Source of the DNA: Pasteurella dagmatis
GTDB taxonomy: Bacteria > Pseudomonadota > Gammaproteobacteria > Enterobacterales > Pasteurellaceae
NCBI RefSeq assembly: GCF_900186835.1
Contig: NZ_LT906448.1
Coordinates: 1,533,501-1,597,500 of the forward strand
Direction of reading: 5' to 3'
Length of the DNA stretch: 64,000 nt
Shown: piece after piece, positions 1 to 10,140 of the stretch
Layout of the letters: each line of letters starts with the position of its first letter
Position numbering within the stretch: the first letter of the stretch is position 1
Made by a program: the position numbers and the translations under genes
The notes under the pieces: generated by a model
Told to the model about the DNA's origin: nothing
The model's database searches: none
What the model saw: only the letters and a program-made list of their open reading frames with translations

Positions 1-479
1 TTATTAAATTGGAATGGTTGACCTAATTCAGCCCCTTTCACCAATTGAATCACTGACTGCAAGTCGTCTCTTGATTTACCCGTCACACGCACTTGTTCGC
101 CTTGAATTTGAGTTTGTACTTTTAATTTAGATTCTTTAATTAATTTGGTGATTTTTTTCGCCATATCTGACTCAATCCCCTGCTTTAGTTTAATTTCTTT
201 ACTATAGGTTTTACCACTATGCTCATATTCAGTTGGTATATCTAATGAGCTAGAATCAATGCTACGTTTAATACAGGCGTTTCGTAAGATATCAACTAAC
301 TGCTCCACTTGGAAATCAGATTCGCTTGAAACTTTAATAGTTTCATTTTTTTCGTTTAATTCAATAGAAGCTTCAACATTTCGGAAGTCCCAACGATTCG
401 TTAATTCACGATTTGCATTTTCAACTGCATTGCGCACTTCGTGAAGAGTGATTTCAGAAACAATATCAAAAGAAGGCAT
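1..479 (-). CDS. yajQ: YajQ family nucleotide-binding protein (C-terminal end cut by window edge)
   Basis: The frame reads [10 protein letters not shown] at its start, the typical YajQ opening, and continues for 159 complete codons to the window edge. Family members are about 163 residues, so only some four C-terminal residues are missing. YajQ proteins have two ferredoxin-like domains and bind nucleotides; some family members bind cyclic di-GMP and act as cytoplasmic effectors. The start is 2 bases past the serB stop on the same strand, so the two genes are probably co-transcribed with serB first. The identification is firm from sequence; the cellular role here is not known. Confidence 0.93.
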   Translation of the reverse strand, partial: MPSFDIVSEITLHEVRNAVENANRELTNRWDFRNVEASIELNEKNETIKVSSESDFQVEQLVDILRNACIKRSIDSSSLDIPTEYEHSGKTYSKEIKLKQGIESDMAKKITKLIKESKLKVQTQIQGEQVRVTGKSRDDLQSVIQLVKGAELGQPFQFN

Positions 480-481
480 AA

Positions 482-1444
482 TTATTCCTTATTTGTTTTA
501 CGTAATTTATCATTCGCACTCAATAAACATAATAGTGCGCTAAAGTCTGCGAAGTTTACCACAATTTGAGCTTGTTGTTGTACTTTTGGTTTTGCGTGTA
601 ACGCAACGCCCATGCCTGCAATGCCAAGCATAGCAAGATCGTTTGCACCATCACCAATTGCTACTGTATTTTGCAAATCAATTGCAAATTGCTGCGCTAA
701 ATGTTGCAAAGTACGTGCTTTGTACTGTGCATCAACAACATCGCCTACGACTTCACCGGTCAAAATTCCATTTTCAATGGCAAAATTATTCGCAACGGTA
801 TAATCAAGCTTTAATTGTGCTTTTAAATATTCAGTAAAATAAGTAAATCCACCTGAAGCGATTGCAGTTTTCCAACCGTATTTTTGTAATTCTTGTAAAG
901 TATCAACTAAGCCTGGCATTAATGGTAAATTATCACGAACCTTAGCTAAAATGGTTTCGGGTGATCCTTTTAACGTAGCTACGCGATAACGTAAACTCTG
1001 CTCAAAATCCAATTCGCCACGCATTGCTTGTGCTGTAATCGAAGAGACTAATTCACCTGTACCTGCTAATTTTGCAATCTCATCAATACATTCAATTTCA
1101 ATAGCGGTTGAATCCATATCCATCACTAACAAGCCTGCATTTTCTAAACTCGGTGTAAAATCCAGTAAAGCAAGATCAAGTGATACTTCATGTGCATAGG
1201 CTAAAAATTGTGCATCCCAGTTCCCTTTTAACAGCACTACTGTATTTTGTAACACATTCCAAGCGTCTAAAATTGCAAAATTTTTACCGCACTTTTGTTG
1301 AAATTGATTTAGAGCACTGAGGTTGAGAGTTGTTCCATATAAAATAAAATAGTTATCACCTTGTGGTAAGGATATTTGAGGCATAAATGACGAAGGAAAT
1401 GAAGAAAAATATTGCGTAATTGTCGCAAGATTTTGTGTTTGCAT
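482..1444 (-). CDS. serB: Phosphoserine phosphatase SerB
   Basis: Haloacid dehalogenase superfamily enzyme that removes phosphate from L-phosphoserine in the last step of serine synthesis, in the cytoplasm. The nucleophile motif DMDST is at residues 109-113, the SGGF segment (motif II) at 197-200 and the metal-binding GDGAND motif at 264-269. The roughly 100-residue N-terminal extension before the catalytic core is normal for gammaproteobacterial SerB; 320 residues in all. An uptake signal (1286-1294) lies inside the gene. It is divergent from the gene at 1528, as serB is from smp/ytjB in E. coli, and is followed after 2 bases by yajQ. serA, an earlier step of the same pathway, is at 46.2 kb. 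Confidence 0.97.
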   Translation of the reverse strand: MQTQNLATITQYFSSFPSSFMPQISLPQGDNYFILYGTTLNLSALNQFQQKCGKNFAILDAWNVLQNTVVLLKGNWDAQFLAYAHEVSLDLALLDFTPSLENAGLLVMDMDSTAIEIECIDEIAKLAGTGELVSSITAQAMRGELDFEQSLRYRVATLKGSPETILAKVRDNLPLMPGLVDTLQELQKYGWKTAIASGGFTYFTEYLKAQLKLDYTVANNFAIENGILTGEVVGDVVDAQYKARTLQHLAQQFAIDLQNTVAIGDGANDLAMLGIAGMGVALHAKPKVQQQAQIVVNFADFSALLCLLSANDKLRKTNKE

Positions 1445-1527
1445 AAAAAATCCTGTAAATTGTGTTTCGTCTAAAAAATAACATGGCGATATTCTAGCCT
1501 ATTTACTAATTTTTAGGGAAAAATAAC

Positions 1528-2205
1528 TTGCATTTAAACAAAGAAAAATTCATTAAATTAACAATGATCTCAACGATCATTCTATTTTGTGTTGCAACAC
1601 TATCAGTGATCTTATTTGGTGTTCAACAGTTTAAACTTGGCTCACAACTAGCAAGCATGAACCAAGTATCTAACCTTTCTCACCTTTTGGTGAGACAGCA
1701 AGCCAACCTGTTTTCAATGTTACTTGTGAACAATGCCAAAGCAGAAAAATTGACAGAAAACCTAGACACGTTTGCAAAAGAAGAATTTGTTTTAGATGCA
1801 GCAATTTATGCCAATAATGGAGAATTACTTGCACAAACGAGCCAATCCAAAAATTTACGTGTCACATTAGGGTTAAACCAAGAAAGTACAAGAGATAGTA
1901 ATACACAGCAAATTGTTGAACCTATTTATTCATCCAATGGCATTGAAGGCTTCTTGCGTATTACTTTTGATACAAAATACGGTAATACCACACAAAATAA
2001 AATCAATCAGATTTTCCACCAGCTTTATGGCGAACTTATTATAGTATTCCTTGCTGGCGTATTACTTGCAAGCTCAGTCCATTATTTTTTGAGTCATTAT
2101 CGCCGTGCTTATCGTAAACAGATAGAAAACAAACCGCTCAAACCATTGAAAACAACTGTCAGTAAAATAAACTATCACCGCCGTCGTAAACGTTTTAATA
2201 AATAG
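1528..2205 (+). CDS. AhpA/YtjB (Smp) family inner-membrane protein
   Basis: A 225-residue protein with a hydrophobic segment near residues 12-35, an extracytoplasmic stretch of about 130 residues, a second hydrophobic segment near 170-190 and a strongly basic C-terminal tail (RRRKRFNK). The layout and position opposite serB match Smp/YtjB of enteric bacteria, a membrane protein of unclear function. The chosen start is TTG at 1528, preceded by AGGG about 8 bases upstream; no ATG gives the first membrane segment with a better ribosome site. A terminator built around an uptake signal follows at 2227. Confidence 0.8.
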   Translation: MHLNKEKFIKLTMISTIILFCVATLSVILFGVQQFKLGSQLASMNQVSNLSHLLVRQQANLFSMLLVNNAKAEKLTENLDTFAKEEFVLDAAIYANNGELLAQTSQSKNLRVTLGLNQESTRDSNTQQIVEPIYSSNGIEGFLRITFDTKYGNTTQNKINQIFHQLYGELIIVFLAGVLLASSVHYFLSHYRRAYRKQIENKPLKPLKTTVSKINYHRRRKRFNK

Positions 2206-2226
2206 TGATACCCAAAAACTGGCAAT

Positions 2227-2258
2227 AAAAAACCGCACTTTATTGTGCGGTTTTTTTA
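2227..2258. terminator. Bidirectional terminator containing an uptake signal
   Basis: Stem AACCGCAC (2231-2238) pairs with GTGCGGTT (2245-2252) around a six-base loop, with A-rich sequence on one side and T7 on the other. It serves the convergent smp-like gene and rpsT. One arm forms ACCGCACTT, the Haemophilus uptake signal. Confidence 0.88.
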
Positions 2259-2273
2259 TCTAAAATCTAAAAA

Positions 2274-2537
2274 TTATGCTAATTTTTTGATTTGTGCAGA
2301 TAATTTAGCTTTGTGGTTCGCTGCTTTATTAGCGTGGATTAAACCTTTTGAAGCCATTCTGTCTACAACTTTTTGCATTTCTACGAATGCAGTTTCTGCT
2401 ACTGATTTATCACCAGCTGCTACTGCTGCATAAACTTTTTTAATATAAGTACGCATCATTGAGCGTTGACTTGCATTGTGCTGACGGCGTTTTTCTGATT
2501 GAACCGCACGTTTTTTAGCTGACTTGATATTAGCCAA
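2274..2537 (-). CDS. rpsT: 30S ribosomal protein S20
   Basis: Eighty-seven residues with the full S20 pattern, starting [18 protein letters not shown], basic and helical; it binds 16S rRNA early in small-subunit assembly. Two TTG codons are possible starts. The upstream one (2543) is only one base after the GGAG ribosome site, so it is too close. The TTG at 2537 has GGAG seven bases away and gives the conserved protein, so it is chosen. The E. coli rpsT gene also uses an inefficient UUG start, which is linked to its autogenous translational control; the same may hold here (inference). Confidence 0.96.
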   Translation of the reverse strand: MANIKSAKKRAVQSEKRRQHNASQRSMMRTYIKKVYAAVAAGDKSVAETAFVEMQKVVDRMASKGLIHANKAANHKAKLSAQIKKLA

Positions 2538-2589
2538 GGTCAAACTCCTAAAATTATTTGTTAGTAAACGAGATAAATTAAAGGCGTAA

Positions 2590-2618
2590 AATATGCCTAT
2601 TTTCTATGCTTTTGTCAA
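2590..2618 (-). promoter_or_regulatory. Candidate sigma-70 promoter of rpsT
   Basis: On the minus strand a perfect -35 TTGACA (complement of 2613-2618) is followed after 17 bases by CATATT (complement of 2590-2595), about 50 bases before the rpsT start. The -35 is consensus and the -10 matches 4 of 6. Confidence 0.6.
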
Positions 2619-2639
2619 TGACTAATTGTTTTTGTCACT

Positions 2640-2740
2640 GAAAATTTGTTATTGATTTCGGTGAGACACAACCGAAAGTTAAGCATCGTTGTATCAATCA
2701 AGCACTCTCAAGATAGACTCACCAAACGATGTGGGCGAGA
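2640..2740. other. Intergenic region rich in complementary segments
   Basis: Between rpsT and murJ. TTTCGGT (2656-2662) pairs with ACCGAAA (2671-2677). GGTGAG (2660-2665) is complementary to CTCACC (2718-2723), and CATCGTT (2684-2690) to AACGATG (2725-2731). The last two pairings interleave rather than nest. No gene is seen here; function is unknown. Confidence 0.35.
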
Positions 2741-2839
2741 TTTTAACAGTTTTTTCGCTTAGAATATAGCGTAAAAACAAAATTTCTATACAATTAGGCA
2801 AATTTTCTTCAAACCAACAACGAATTTGAGTACATTATT

Positions 2840-4414
2840 TTGAGCAAAGGATTATTAAGATCAGGAATTGTGGTCAGCACAATGACCTTACTATCACGTA
2901 TTTTAGGATTAGTCCGTGATGTCGTGATCGCCAATTTATTAGGTGCAGGTGTTGCTGCCGATGTCTTTTTATTTGCCAACAAGATTCCTAATTTCCTACG
3001 ACGCCTATTTGCCGAAGGCGCCTTTTCACAAGCCTTTGTCCCAGTCCTAGCTGAATATCAAAAAAGTGGTGATATTGATAAAACCCGAGAATTTATCGGT
3101 AAAGTATCAGGCACCTTAGGCGGATTAGTCACTATTGTGACTGCACTCGCAATGCTATTTTCCCCAATTGTTGCTGCGATTTTTGGTACAGGTTGGTTTA
3201 TTGATTGGATGAATGATGGTCCAAATGCAGCAAAATTTGAACAAGCTTCTTTGTTACTCAAAATAACTTTCCCTTATTTATGGTTTGTGACTTTTGTGGC
3301 CCTTTCTGGCGCTATTCTCAACACATTAGGTAAATTTGGTGTAATGTCATTTTCACCTGTGTTGCTCAATATTGCTATGATTTGTACCGCACTTTTCCTC
3401 GCACCACGAATGGATAATCCTGATCTTGCACTTGCGATTGGCATTTTTATTGGTGGATTATTACAATTTTTATTCCAAATTCCTTTTCTGAGAAAAGCTG
3501 GTTTATTGGTCAAACCTCAATGGGCGTGGAATGATGAAGGAGTAAAAAAAATCCGCACGTTGATGATCCCAGCATTATTTGGTGTATCCGTCAGCCAAAT
3601 CAATTTATTGTTAGATACTTTAATTGCCAGTTTTTTAATGACTGGATCAATCAGCTGGCTTTATTATTCTGACCGCTTACTTGAATTCCCACTCGGCCTA
3701 TTCGGCATTGCGATTTCCACAGTCATTTTGCCTACTCTTGCTCGTCATCACGTCAGCCGTCACGACAACTCAGCACAAAGCGAAGTAGATTTTCGCAACA
3801 CTTTAGATTGGGGGGTAAGAATGATTTTATTACTCGGTGTGCCCGCTATGGTAGGAATTGCAATTCTCGCTCAACCACTATTATTAGTACTATTTATGCG
3901 AGGTAATTTTGGTCTAGATGATGTACAAGCAGCCTCACTTTCTCTTTGGGCATTTAACGCTGGTTTATTAAGTTTTATGCTGATCAAAATTTTGGCGAAC
4001 GGTTACTACGCACGACAAGATACAAAAACGCCCGTAAAAATCGGGATTATCGCAATGATTAGTAATATGGGCTTTAATCTACTTGCAATACCCTTTAGCT
4101 ATGTGGGGTTAGCGATGGCATCAGCAATGTCGGCAACTTTAAATGCTTATTTACTTTATCGTGGATTAGCGAAAAGCAATGTTTATCACTTTAGCCGTAA
4201 AAGTGCGGTCTTTTTAGTAAAAATTTTATTGGCAGCCACTGTAATGGGAGGGATTGTTTGGTATAACAGCCCGAGCTTAATGGAGTGGAATGCAATGAGT
4301 TTCCTTAATCGCATTCATTGGTTATTTTGGTTAATTAGTCTTGCTGGGATTGTGTATCTTGGAATGCTTATGCTACTGGGGATACGTAAATATCATTTAA
4401 CCACTAAGGGCTAA
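2840..4414 (+). CDS. murJ: Lipid II flippase MurJ (MviN)
   Basis: A 524-residue polytopic inner-membrane protein of the MATE-like MOP superfamily, with about 14 hydrophobic segments along its length. MurJ moves the peptidoglycan precursor lipid II to the periplasmic face. The opening (SKGLLRSGIVVSTMTLLSRILG) contains the conserved N-terminal helix, followed by LVRDVVIANLLGAG. The start is a TTG at 2840; no in-frame ATG lies upstream before the intergenic region and no strong ribosome site is visible. Two uptake signals (3386, 4201) lie inside the gene. ribF follows 74 bases later in the same direction. Confidence 0.95.
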   Translation: MSKGLLRSGIVVSTMTLLSRILGLVRDVVIANLLGAGVAADVFLFANKIPNFLRRLFAEGAFSQAFVPVLAEYQKSGDIDKTREFIGKVSGTLGGLVTIVTALAMLFSPIVAAIFGTGWFIDWMNDGPNAAKFEQASLLLKITFPYLWFVTFVALSGAILNTLGKFGVMSFSPVLLNIAMICTALFLAPRMDNPDLALAIGIFIGGLLQFLFQIPFLRKAGLLVKPQWAWNDEGVKKIRTLMIPALFGVSVSQINLLLDTLIASFLMTGSISWLYYSDRLLEFPLGLFGIAISTVILPTLARHHVSRHDNSAQSEVDFRNTLDWGVRMILLLGVPAMVGIAILAQPLLLVLFMRGNFGLDDVQAASLSLWAFNAGLLSFMLIKILANGYYARQDTKTPVKIGIIAMISNMGFNLLAIPFSYVGLAMASAMSATLNAYLLYRGLAKSNVYHFSRKSAVFLVKILLAATVMGGIVWYNSPSLMEWNAMSFLNRIHWLFWLISLAGIVYLGMLMLLGIRKYHLTTKG

Positions 4415-4488
4415 AAACCAAGCGAAAAAAGATCCCTATTTCACAAATTTCTGCTTATAATTAGGCATTACTTTAACCACAATTTTAA

Positions 4489-5427
4489 ATGGATATTTTA
4501 GCTGTGCGATTAATTCGAGGCATTCACAATTTACCTCTAAATTTGTCAGGCTGCGCACTAACGATTGGTAATTTCGATGGTGTTCATCTTGGCCACCAAG
4601 CCATTTTAAAACACCTACGTAAAAAGGCAAATGAACTCAATTTACCTGTAATAGTGATGTTGTTTGAACCTCAACCAAGGGAGTACTTCACGGGTGAAGA
4701 CATCCCTGCTCGCCTAATGCGCTTGAGAGATAAATTACACGCGCTTGCTAAAGCTGGCGTAGACTATGTACTGTGTATCCGATTTAACCAATATTTTGCC
4801 GAATTGAGCGCAGAAAAATTCATTGAGGACTGGTTAGTCAATAAACTAAGAGTACGTTTTTTAAGTATTGGTGATGATTTCCGTTTTGGTGCTAAACGCC
4901 AAGGTGACTTTTCATTATTACAACAAGCAGGTGAGCGACTTGGTTTCCAAGTGGAAAATAATCGTAGCTACTGCTTTCATAATTTACGTATTAGTAGCAC
5001 AGCTATTCGTGAGGCACTTGCTAATGATGATTTATCGTTAGCAAGCAAAATGCTTGGAAAACCTTACAGTATTCTAGGACGTGTTGCACATGGTAACAAA
5101 CTTGGTCGAACGATTGGCTTTCCGACCGCAAATATCCCATTACACCGCCAAGTGAATCCGGTTAAAGGTGTTTATGTGATTAAAGTGCGGTTAAAAACAG
5201 GCGAAATGTTCCATGGTGTTGCAAATATTGGAAACAGACCTACTATCAATGGCATTGTTCAATTACTTGAAGCACATTTATTTGATTTCCAGCGTGATAT
5301 TTATGGGCAATGCATTGAAATTGAGTTATGCCATAAAATCCGTAATGAGCAAAAATTTGCGTCGTTTGATGAACTCAAACAACAAATCCTCAAAGATGTT
5401 GAGTTTGCCAAAGCCTTTTTCAACTAA
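4489..5427 (+). CDS. ribF: Bifunctional riboflavin kinase / FAD synthetase
   Basis: Makes FMN from riboflavin and then FAD. The N-terminal nucleotidyltransferase domain shows GNFDGVHLGHQA at residues 27-38 and ISSTAIREAL near 165. The C-terminal flavokinase domain begins around residue 190 with GRTIGFPTANI and later GVANIGNRPT. Length (312) is normal. It precedes ileS and lspA, the conserved gammaproteobacterial order. An uptake signal is at 5183-5191. The stop codon lies within a long perfect hairpin. Confidence 0.96.
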   Translation: MDILAVRLIRGIHNLPLNLSGCALTIGNFDGVHLGHQAILKHLRKKANELNLPVIVMLFEPQPREYFTGEDIPARLMRLRDKLHALAKAGVDYVLCIRFNQYFAELSAEKFIEDWLVNKLRVRFLSIGDDFRFGAKRQGDFSLLQQAGERLGFQVENNRSYCFHNLRISSTAIREALANDDLSLASKMLGKPYSILGRVAHGNKLGRTIGFPTANIPLHRQVNPVKGVYVIKVRLKTGEMFHGVANIGNRPTINGIVQLLEAHLFDFQRDIYGQCIEIELCHKIRNEQKFASFDELKQQILKDVEFAKAFFN

Positions 5428-5465
5428 AAGTATGAGATATTTCTCTCATACTTTTAGTTGAAAAA
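5416..5465. repeat. Perfect 22-bp inverted repeat across the ribF stop codon
   Basis: Left arm 5416-5437 and right arm 5444-5465 are perfectly complementary around a six-base loop (TATTTC). The left arm covers the last ribF codons and the TAA stop. No T-tract follows the right arm on the plus strand, so it is not a standard intrinsic terminator. Confidence 0.85.
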
Positions 5466-5560
5466 GAACAGCCTGAAACTGCCAAATATCTCAACTTATT
5501 ACACCCTCTCTTAACCAAGTAATTTACCAAGAAATAAATCCATCAGATTTCAAAAAATCT

Positions 5561-5589
5561 TCGAAAATTGACCGCACTTTTCGTATAAT
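5561..5589 (+). promoter_or_regulatory. Candidate ileS promoter (-10 TATAAT)
   Basis: A perfect -10 hexamer TATAAT at 5584-5589 lies 107 bases before the ileS start. No good -35 stands 17 bases upstream; TTGACC at 5568 is too close. An uptake signal (5571-5579) overlaps the spacer. ileS may therefore have a promoter separate from ribF. Confidence 0.4.
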
Positions 5590-5696
5590 GTGCAAATTCT
5601 TTTCAATAAATTATGCCTTTTACTTTCAATCTATTTAAAAAAAGGCTATAACTAATCGATTTTATTTTTAATTTTGATTTATCTGGAACACTAAAA

Positions 5697-8495
5697 ATGA
5701 CCGTTGATTATAAAAATACGCTTAACTTACCAGAAACTGGTTTTCCAATGCGTGGGGATTTAGCTAAACGCGAACCACAAATGTTAAAAAATTGGTATGA
5801 GAAAGAACTTTACCAAAAAATCCGTCAATCTTCGAAAGGCAAAAAATCTTTTATTTTGCATGATGGTCCTCCTTATGCGAATGGTTCACTTCACTTAGGT
5901 CATGCCGTTAATAAAATTCTAAAAGATATTATTATTAAATCCAAAACAGCTTTAGGCTATGACTCCCCATATATTCCTGGTTGGGACTGTCATGGTTTGC
6001 CAATCGAACTAAAAGTAGAAAGTATCGTAGGTAAGCCAAATGAAAAAATTTCGGCAGCTGAATTTCGTGCAGCTTGTCGCAAATATGCAGCAGAGCAAGT
6101 AGAAGGGCAAAAAGCAGACTTTATTCGTATGGGCGTATTAGGAGATTGGGATAATCCGTATCTCACTATGAATTTCCATACCGAAGCTAATATTATTCGT
6201 GCTTTTGGTAAAGCCGTAGAAAATGGACATTTATATAAAGGTTCAAAACCTGTTCATTGGTGTCTAGATTGTGCATCTTCACTTGCTGAAGCAGAAGTGG
6301 AATATGAAGATAAGGTATCACCATCTATCTATGTCCGTTTTAGTGCTGTTGATACTCATGCAGTTTTAGAGAAATTTAACGCTGAAGGTAAAGGTACAGG
6401 TACTATTTCAGCCGTGATTTGGACCACAACACCTTGGACAATCCCATCTAACCGTGCGATTTCGATCAACGAGAACCTTGATTATCAATTAGTACAATTC
6501 AATGATGAACGGGTGATCTTAGCAAAAGATCTTGTCGAAGAAGTTGCCAAAGCTGCTAGTGTAGAAACATTTAAAGTACTTGGCGAAGCAAAAGGTCAAG
6601 ATCTTGAATGGTTACGATTTAACCATCCATTCTATGAATTCAGCGTGCCATTTATTTTAGGTGATCACGTGACAACTGAGGGTGGTACAGGTTTAGTACA
6701 TACAGCACCAGATCACGGTCACGACGACTATATGATTGCGATGAAAAATGGTATCGAAATGGCTGGTCTAATCGGTAATGACGGTAAATTTAAAGCAGAT
6801 GTACCATTCTTTGCAGGCAAAGCAGTATTTGAATCAAATGATCTTGTAGTAGCAAAATTACAAGAAGTAGGCGCAATGCTTAAATTCAGCAAGATTAAAC
6901 ACAGCTACCCACACTGTTGGCGACACAAAACACCTATCATTTTCCGTGCTACACCACAATGGTTTATCGGTATGGAAAAACAAGGCTTACGCCAACAAGC
7001 ATTAAACGAAATTCAGAAAGTGCGTTGGATTCCAAGCTGGGGTCAAGCACGTATTGAAAAAATGGTTGAAAACCGTCCTGACTGGTGTATTTCTCGTCAA
7101 CGTACTTGGGGTGTGCCTGTCGCATTATTTATTCATAAAGAAACTGAAGAATTACATCCTCGTACTGTAGAATTAGTAGAAGAAGTAGCAAAACGTGTTG
7201 AAGAAAAAGGCATTCAAGCTTGGTGGGATCTTGATCCAAAAGAATTACTTGGAGCTGATGCTGAGCAATATAGAAAAGTACCAGATACGTTAGATGTATG
7301 GTTTGATTCTGGCTCTACTTATTTCTCAGTTGTCAAAGATCGTCCGGAATTTAACAATAATGAAGCAGATATGTACCTAGAGGGTTCTGATCAACATCGA
7401 GGTTGGTTCATGTCATCCCTTATGCTTTCCACTGCGACTGATAATAAAGCACCGTATAAACAAGTGTTAACTCACGGTTTCACCGTGGATGAAAAAGGTT
7501 ATAAAATGTCTAAATCTCTTGGCAATGTAATTCTACCAAGTGAGGTTTGGAATAAAAACGGAGCAGATATCCTACGTTTATGGGTTGCCTCAACTGATTA
7601 CACAGGTGAAATTGCTGTTTCACACAAAATCTTAAATAGCGCAGGTGATACTTATCGTCGTATCCGTAATACTGCTCGCTTCTTATTAGCCAACTTAAAT
7701 GGTTTCGATCCAAAACGTGATCTTGTAAAACCAGAAGAAATGATGGTACTAGACCGCTGGGCAGTCGATTGTGCATTACAAACGCAAAATGAAATCAAAG
7801 ATGCTTACGATAACTACCAATTCCACGCTGTTGTACAACGTTTGATGAAATTCTGTTCTATCGATATGGGCTCATTCTATTTAGATATCATCAAAGACCG
7901 ACAATATACCACTAAAGCAGATAGTCTGGCTCGTCGTAGCTGCCAAACTGCTTTATGGCACATTGCAGAGGCATTAGTTCGTTGGATCGCTCCGATCTTA
8001 TCGTTCACAGCAGATGAAATCTGGCAATATATTCCTGGAGAGCGTCCGGAATTCGTCTTTACAGAAGAATTCTATGAAGATTTATTCGCCTTAGATCCAA
8101 ATGAACAAATGAACGATGCTTACTGGCAACAAGTGATCACATTACGTAATGAAATTAACCGAGTGTTAGAACAAGCACGTAATGAAAAAACTATTGGTTC
8201 AGCACTTGAAGCTGAGCTCACTATCTACGCAAACGATACTTATGCTGATTTGTTAAACAAATTACAAAATGAATTACGTTTTGTATTAATTACCTCAAAA
8301 GCAGAAGTAAAACCATTAGTAGAAGCTGATGTAGCAGAAGGTGAAGTGAAAGGTCTAGCAGTAAAAGTTGTACGCTCTGTTAACCATAAATGTCCACGTT
8401 GCTGGCACTATTCTGATAGCAAAGATGAAGCATCACTTTGCTCTCGCTGTGATGAAAATGTGAATGGTAATGGTGAAGTAAGATACTTTGCATAA
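5697..8495 (+). CDS. ileS: Isoleucyl-tRNA synthetase
   Basis: A 932-residue class I aminoacyl-tRNA synthetase that charges tRNA-Ile. The signature HLGH is at residues 66-69 (in [11 protein letters not shown]), the KMSKS loop at 603-607, and the C-terminal zinc knuckle CPRC...CSRC at about 899-919. The editing (CP1) domain has [10 protein letters not shown]. Length and motifs are those of the bacterial housekeeping type. It is followed by a short hairpin and then lspA, the usual gene order. Confidence 0.98.
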   Translation: MTVDYKNTLNLPETGFPMRGDLAKREPQMLKNWYEKELYQKIRQSSKGKKSFILHDGPPYANGSLHLGHAVNKILKDIIIKSKTALGYDSPYIPGWDCHGLPIELKVESIVGKPNEKISAAEFRAACRKYAAEQVEGQKADFIRMGVLGDWDNPYLTMNFHTEANIIRAFGKAVENGHLYKGSKPVHWCLDCASSLAEAEVEYEDKVSPSIYVRFSAVDTHAVLEKFNAEGKGTGTISAVIWTTTPWTIPSNRAISINENLDYQLVQFNDERVILAKDLVEEVAKAASVETFKVLGEAKGQDLEWLRFNHPFYEFSVPFILGDHVTTEGGTGLVHTAPDHGHDDYMIAMKNGIEMAGLIGNDGKFKADVPFFAGKAVFESNDLVVAKLQEVGAMLKFSKIKHSYPHCWRHKTPIIFRATPQWFIGMEKQGLRQQALNEIQKVRWIPSWGQARIEKMVENRPDWCISRQRTWGVPVALFIHKETEELHPRTVELVEEVAKRVEEKGIQAWWDLDPKELLGADAEQYRKVPDTLDVWFDSGSTYFSVVKDRPEFNNNEADMYLEGSDQHRGWFMSSLMLSTATDNKAPYKQVLTHGFTVDEKGYKMSKSLGNVILPSEVWNKNGADILRLWVASTDYTGEIAVSHKILNSAGDTYRRIRNTARFLLANLNGFDPKRDLVKPEEMMVLDRWAVDCALQTQNEIKDAYDNYQFHAVVQRLMKFCSIDMGSFYLDIIKDRQYTTKADSLARRSCQTALWHIAEALVRWIAPILSFTADEIWQYIPGERPEFVFTEEFYEDLFALDPNEQMNDAYWQQVITLRNEINRVLEQARNEKTIGSALEAELTIYANDTYADLLNKLQNELRFVLITSKAEVKPLVEADVAEGEVKGLAVKVVRSVNHKCPRCWHYSDSKDEASLCSRCDENVNGNGEVRYFA

Positions 8496-8499
8496 TGAT

Positions 8500-8524
8500 A
8501 AGGCAGACGTTGTGTCTGCCTTTT
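8500..8524 (+). terminator. Hairpin after ileS (weak terminator or attenuator)
   Basis: AGGCAGAC (8501-8508) pairs with GTCTGCCT (8514-8521) around a five-base loop, followed by only TTT. It lies inside the expected ileS-lspA transcript, so partial read-through is likely. Confidence 0.55.
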
Positions 8525-8549
8525 GCCAAATAGGCACCAAATTTTATAA

Positions 8550-8571
8550 GGGCGAACAATTAAGTTCGCCC
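8550..8571. repeat. Intergenic dyad GGGCGAAC-N6-GTTCGCCC
   Basis: A perfect 8-bp stem with loop AATTAA, just after the ileS hairpin and 32 bases before lspA. It has no T-tract. It may be a small intergenic repeat or an RNA processing structure; no other copy was noticed in this window. Confidence 0.6.
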
Positions 8572-8602
8572 CTAGCATTTTGACTATTTTTTAAAGGTTC
8601 TT

Positions 8603-9112
8603 ATGACAAAATCAAAAAGCGGTCTTTCATTTCTTTGGATAAGTGCGGTTACTTTTTTATTAGATTTAGGATCAAAATATCTAGTGGTTAAAAATTTTGA
8701 TTTATACGACAGTGTCAATATTTTGCCAATGTTCAACTTAACCTATGTCCGCAATTACGGGGCAGCCTTTAGTTTTCTTGCAGATCATGACGGTTGGCAA
8801 AAATACTTTTTTATTATATTAGCTATCGGCATTTCTTTAATGTTGCTGTACTTCTTAGCCAAAAATAACGCAACACAAAAGCTACAAAATACGGCATACA
8901 CACTAATTATTGGTGGTGCACTTGGTAATATGGCAGATCGTAGCTACCATGGTTTTGTTGTAGATTTCTTTGATTTTTATTGGGACATTTATCATTATCC
9001 AGTATTTAACGTTGCAGATATTGCCATTTCTATTGGGGCAGGCTTGTTAATGTTAGATGCATTTAAAAATCGTGAAAATACAAAACCGAACAACACGCCA
9101 GAAAACAAATAG
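8603..9112 (+). CDS. lspA: Lipoprotein signal peptidase (signal peptidase II)
   Basis: A 169-residue inner-membrane aspartyl protease with four hydrophobic segments; it removes signal peptides from prolipoproteins after diacylglyceryl transfer. Conserved segments are NYGAAFSFL, GGALGNMADR and FNVADIAISIG, the last two carrying the two catalytic aspartates. ATG at 8603 follows AAAGG. An uptake signal is at 8641-8649. A likely client lipoprotein in this window is LptM (13842). Confidence 0.97.
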   Translation: MTKSKSGLSFLWISAVTFLLDLGSKYLVVKNFDLYDSVNILPMFNLTYVRNYGAAFSFLADHDGWQKYFFIILAIGISLMLLYFLAKNNATQKLQNTAYTLIIGGALGNMADRSYHGFVVDFFDFYWDIYHYPVFNVADIAISIGAGLLMLDAFKNRENTKPNNTPENK

Positions 9113-9124
9113 GAAAAACAGAAT

Positions 9125-10069
9125 ATGAAAATTATTTTAGCTAACCCACGTGGTTTCTGCGCTGGGGTTGATCGTGCGATTAGTATTGTGGAATCTGCCT
9201 TAGAAATTCACGGTTCACCGATCTATGTACGCCACGAAGTTGTACATAACCGTTTTGTGGTAAATGGTCTGCGTGAACGAGGTGCAATTTTTGTTGAAGA
9301 ACTTGATGAAGTGCCTAATGGTGCAATTGTGATCTTCTCCGCACACGGCGTTTCGCAAGCAGTTCGTCAAGAAGCTAAAAATCGTAATCTGAAAGTGTTT
9401 GATGCGACTTGTCCATTAGTGACTAAAGTGCATATGCAGGTGGCACGAGCAAGCCGTAAAGGGACAAAAGCTATTTTAATCGGTCATGAAGGTCACCCTG
9501 AGGTAGAAGGCACGATGGGTCAATACGACAACCCAGAAGGTGGAATTTTCTTAGTGGAAAGCGTAGAAGACATCGCAAAATTAGGTTTGAAACAAGAAGA
9601 TGAGCTCACTTTTATGACTCAGACAACATTGTCGATTGATGATACTAGCGAAGTAATAGAGGCCTTAAAACAAAAATACCCAGCAATTCAAGGGCCACGT
9701 AAAAACGATATTTGCTATGCCACAACTAACCGTCAACAAGCAGTGCGTGAGTTAGCGCAACAGTCCGATTTAGTCATTGTTGTAGGCTCAAAAAACTCCT
9801 CAAACTCAAACCGATTAGCTGAACTCGCCTCTCGTATGGGAGTAATGTCTAAACTAATTGATGATGCAGATGATATCGAACCACAATGGTTGGAAAATGT
9901 GAATACTATTGGCATTACCGCAGGAGCCTCTGCTCCAGAAGTATTAGTACAATCCGTTGTAAAACGCTTACAAGAATTGGGAGTAACTAGTGTAGAAGAA
10001 TTACAAGGATGTGAAGAAAATACAGTCTTTGAAGTGCCTAGAGAATTACGTATCACCGAAGTAAATTAA
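9125..10069 (+). CDS. ispH: 4-hydroxy-3-methylbut-2-enyl diphosphate reductase (IspH/LytB)
   Basis: Iron-sulfur enzyme of the last step of the MEP isoprenoid pathway, producing IPP and DMAPP. The three cluster cysteines are in [20 protein letters not shown] and [10 protein letters not shown], as in the family. The 314-residue length is standard. It starts 12 bases after lspA with AGGAAAAACAGA before ATG, so it is in the same operon. Confidence 0.97.
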   Translation: MKIILANPRGFCAGVDRAISIVESALEIHGSPIYVRHEVVHNRFVVNGLRERGAIFVEELDEVPNGAIVIFSAHGVSQAVRQEAKNRNLKVFDATCPLVTKVHMQVARASRKGTKAILIGHEGHPEVEGTMGQYDNPEGGIFLVESVEDIAKLGLKQEDELTFMTQTTLSIDDTSEVIEALKQKYPAIQGPRKNDICYATTNRQQAVRELAQQSDLVIVVGSKNSSNSNRLAELASRMGVMSKLIDDADDIEPQWLENVNTIGITAGASAPEVLVQSVVKRLQELGVTSVEELQGCEENTVFEVPRELRITEVN

Positions 10070-10083
10070 TTACAAATCTCTAT

Positions 10084-10124
10084 AACAAAAAAGCAAGAAG
10101 TCTTTTCTTGCTTTTTTGTTTTTT
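10084..10124 (+). terminator. Strong terminator after ispH
   Basis: About 16 bp of stem: AACAAAAAAGCAAGAA pairs with TTCTTGCTTTTTTGTT, loop GTCTT, followed by TTTT. It ends the ileS-lspA-ispH transcript. Confidence 0.9.
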
Positions 10125-10140
10125 AGCATTCTTATTCTAT

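Noticed and set aside
2538..2543. Upstream TTG start of rpsT
   Set aside because: It is one base from the GGAG ribosome site and adds non-conserved residues.
5416..5465. Intrinsic terminator after ribF
   Set aside because: The right arm ends in AAAAA with no T-tract on the plus strand.
5613..5651. Twelve-codon leader peptide (MPFTFNLFKKRL) before ileS
   Set aside because: It has no isoleucine codons and no following attenuator, so it does not look like an attenuation peptide.
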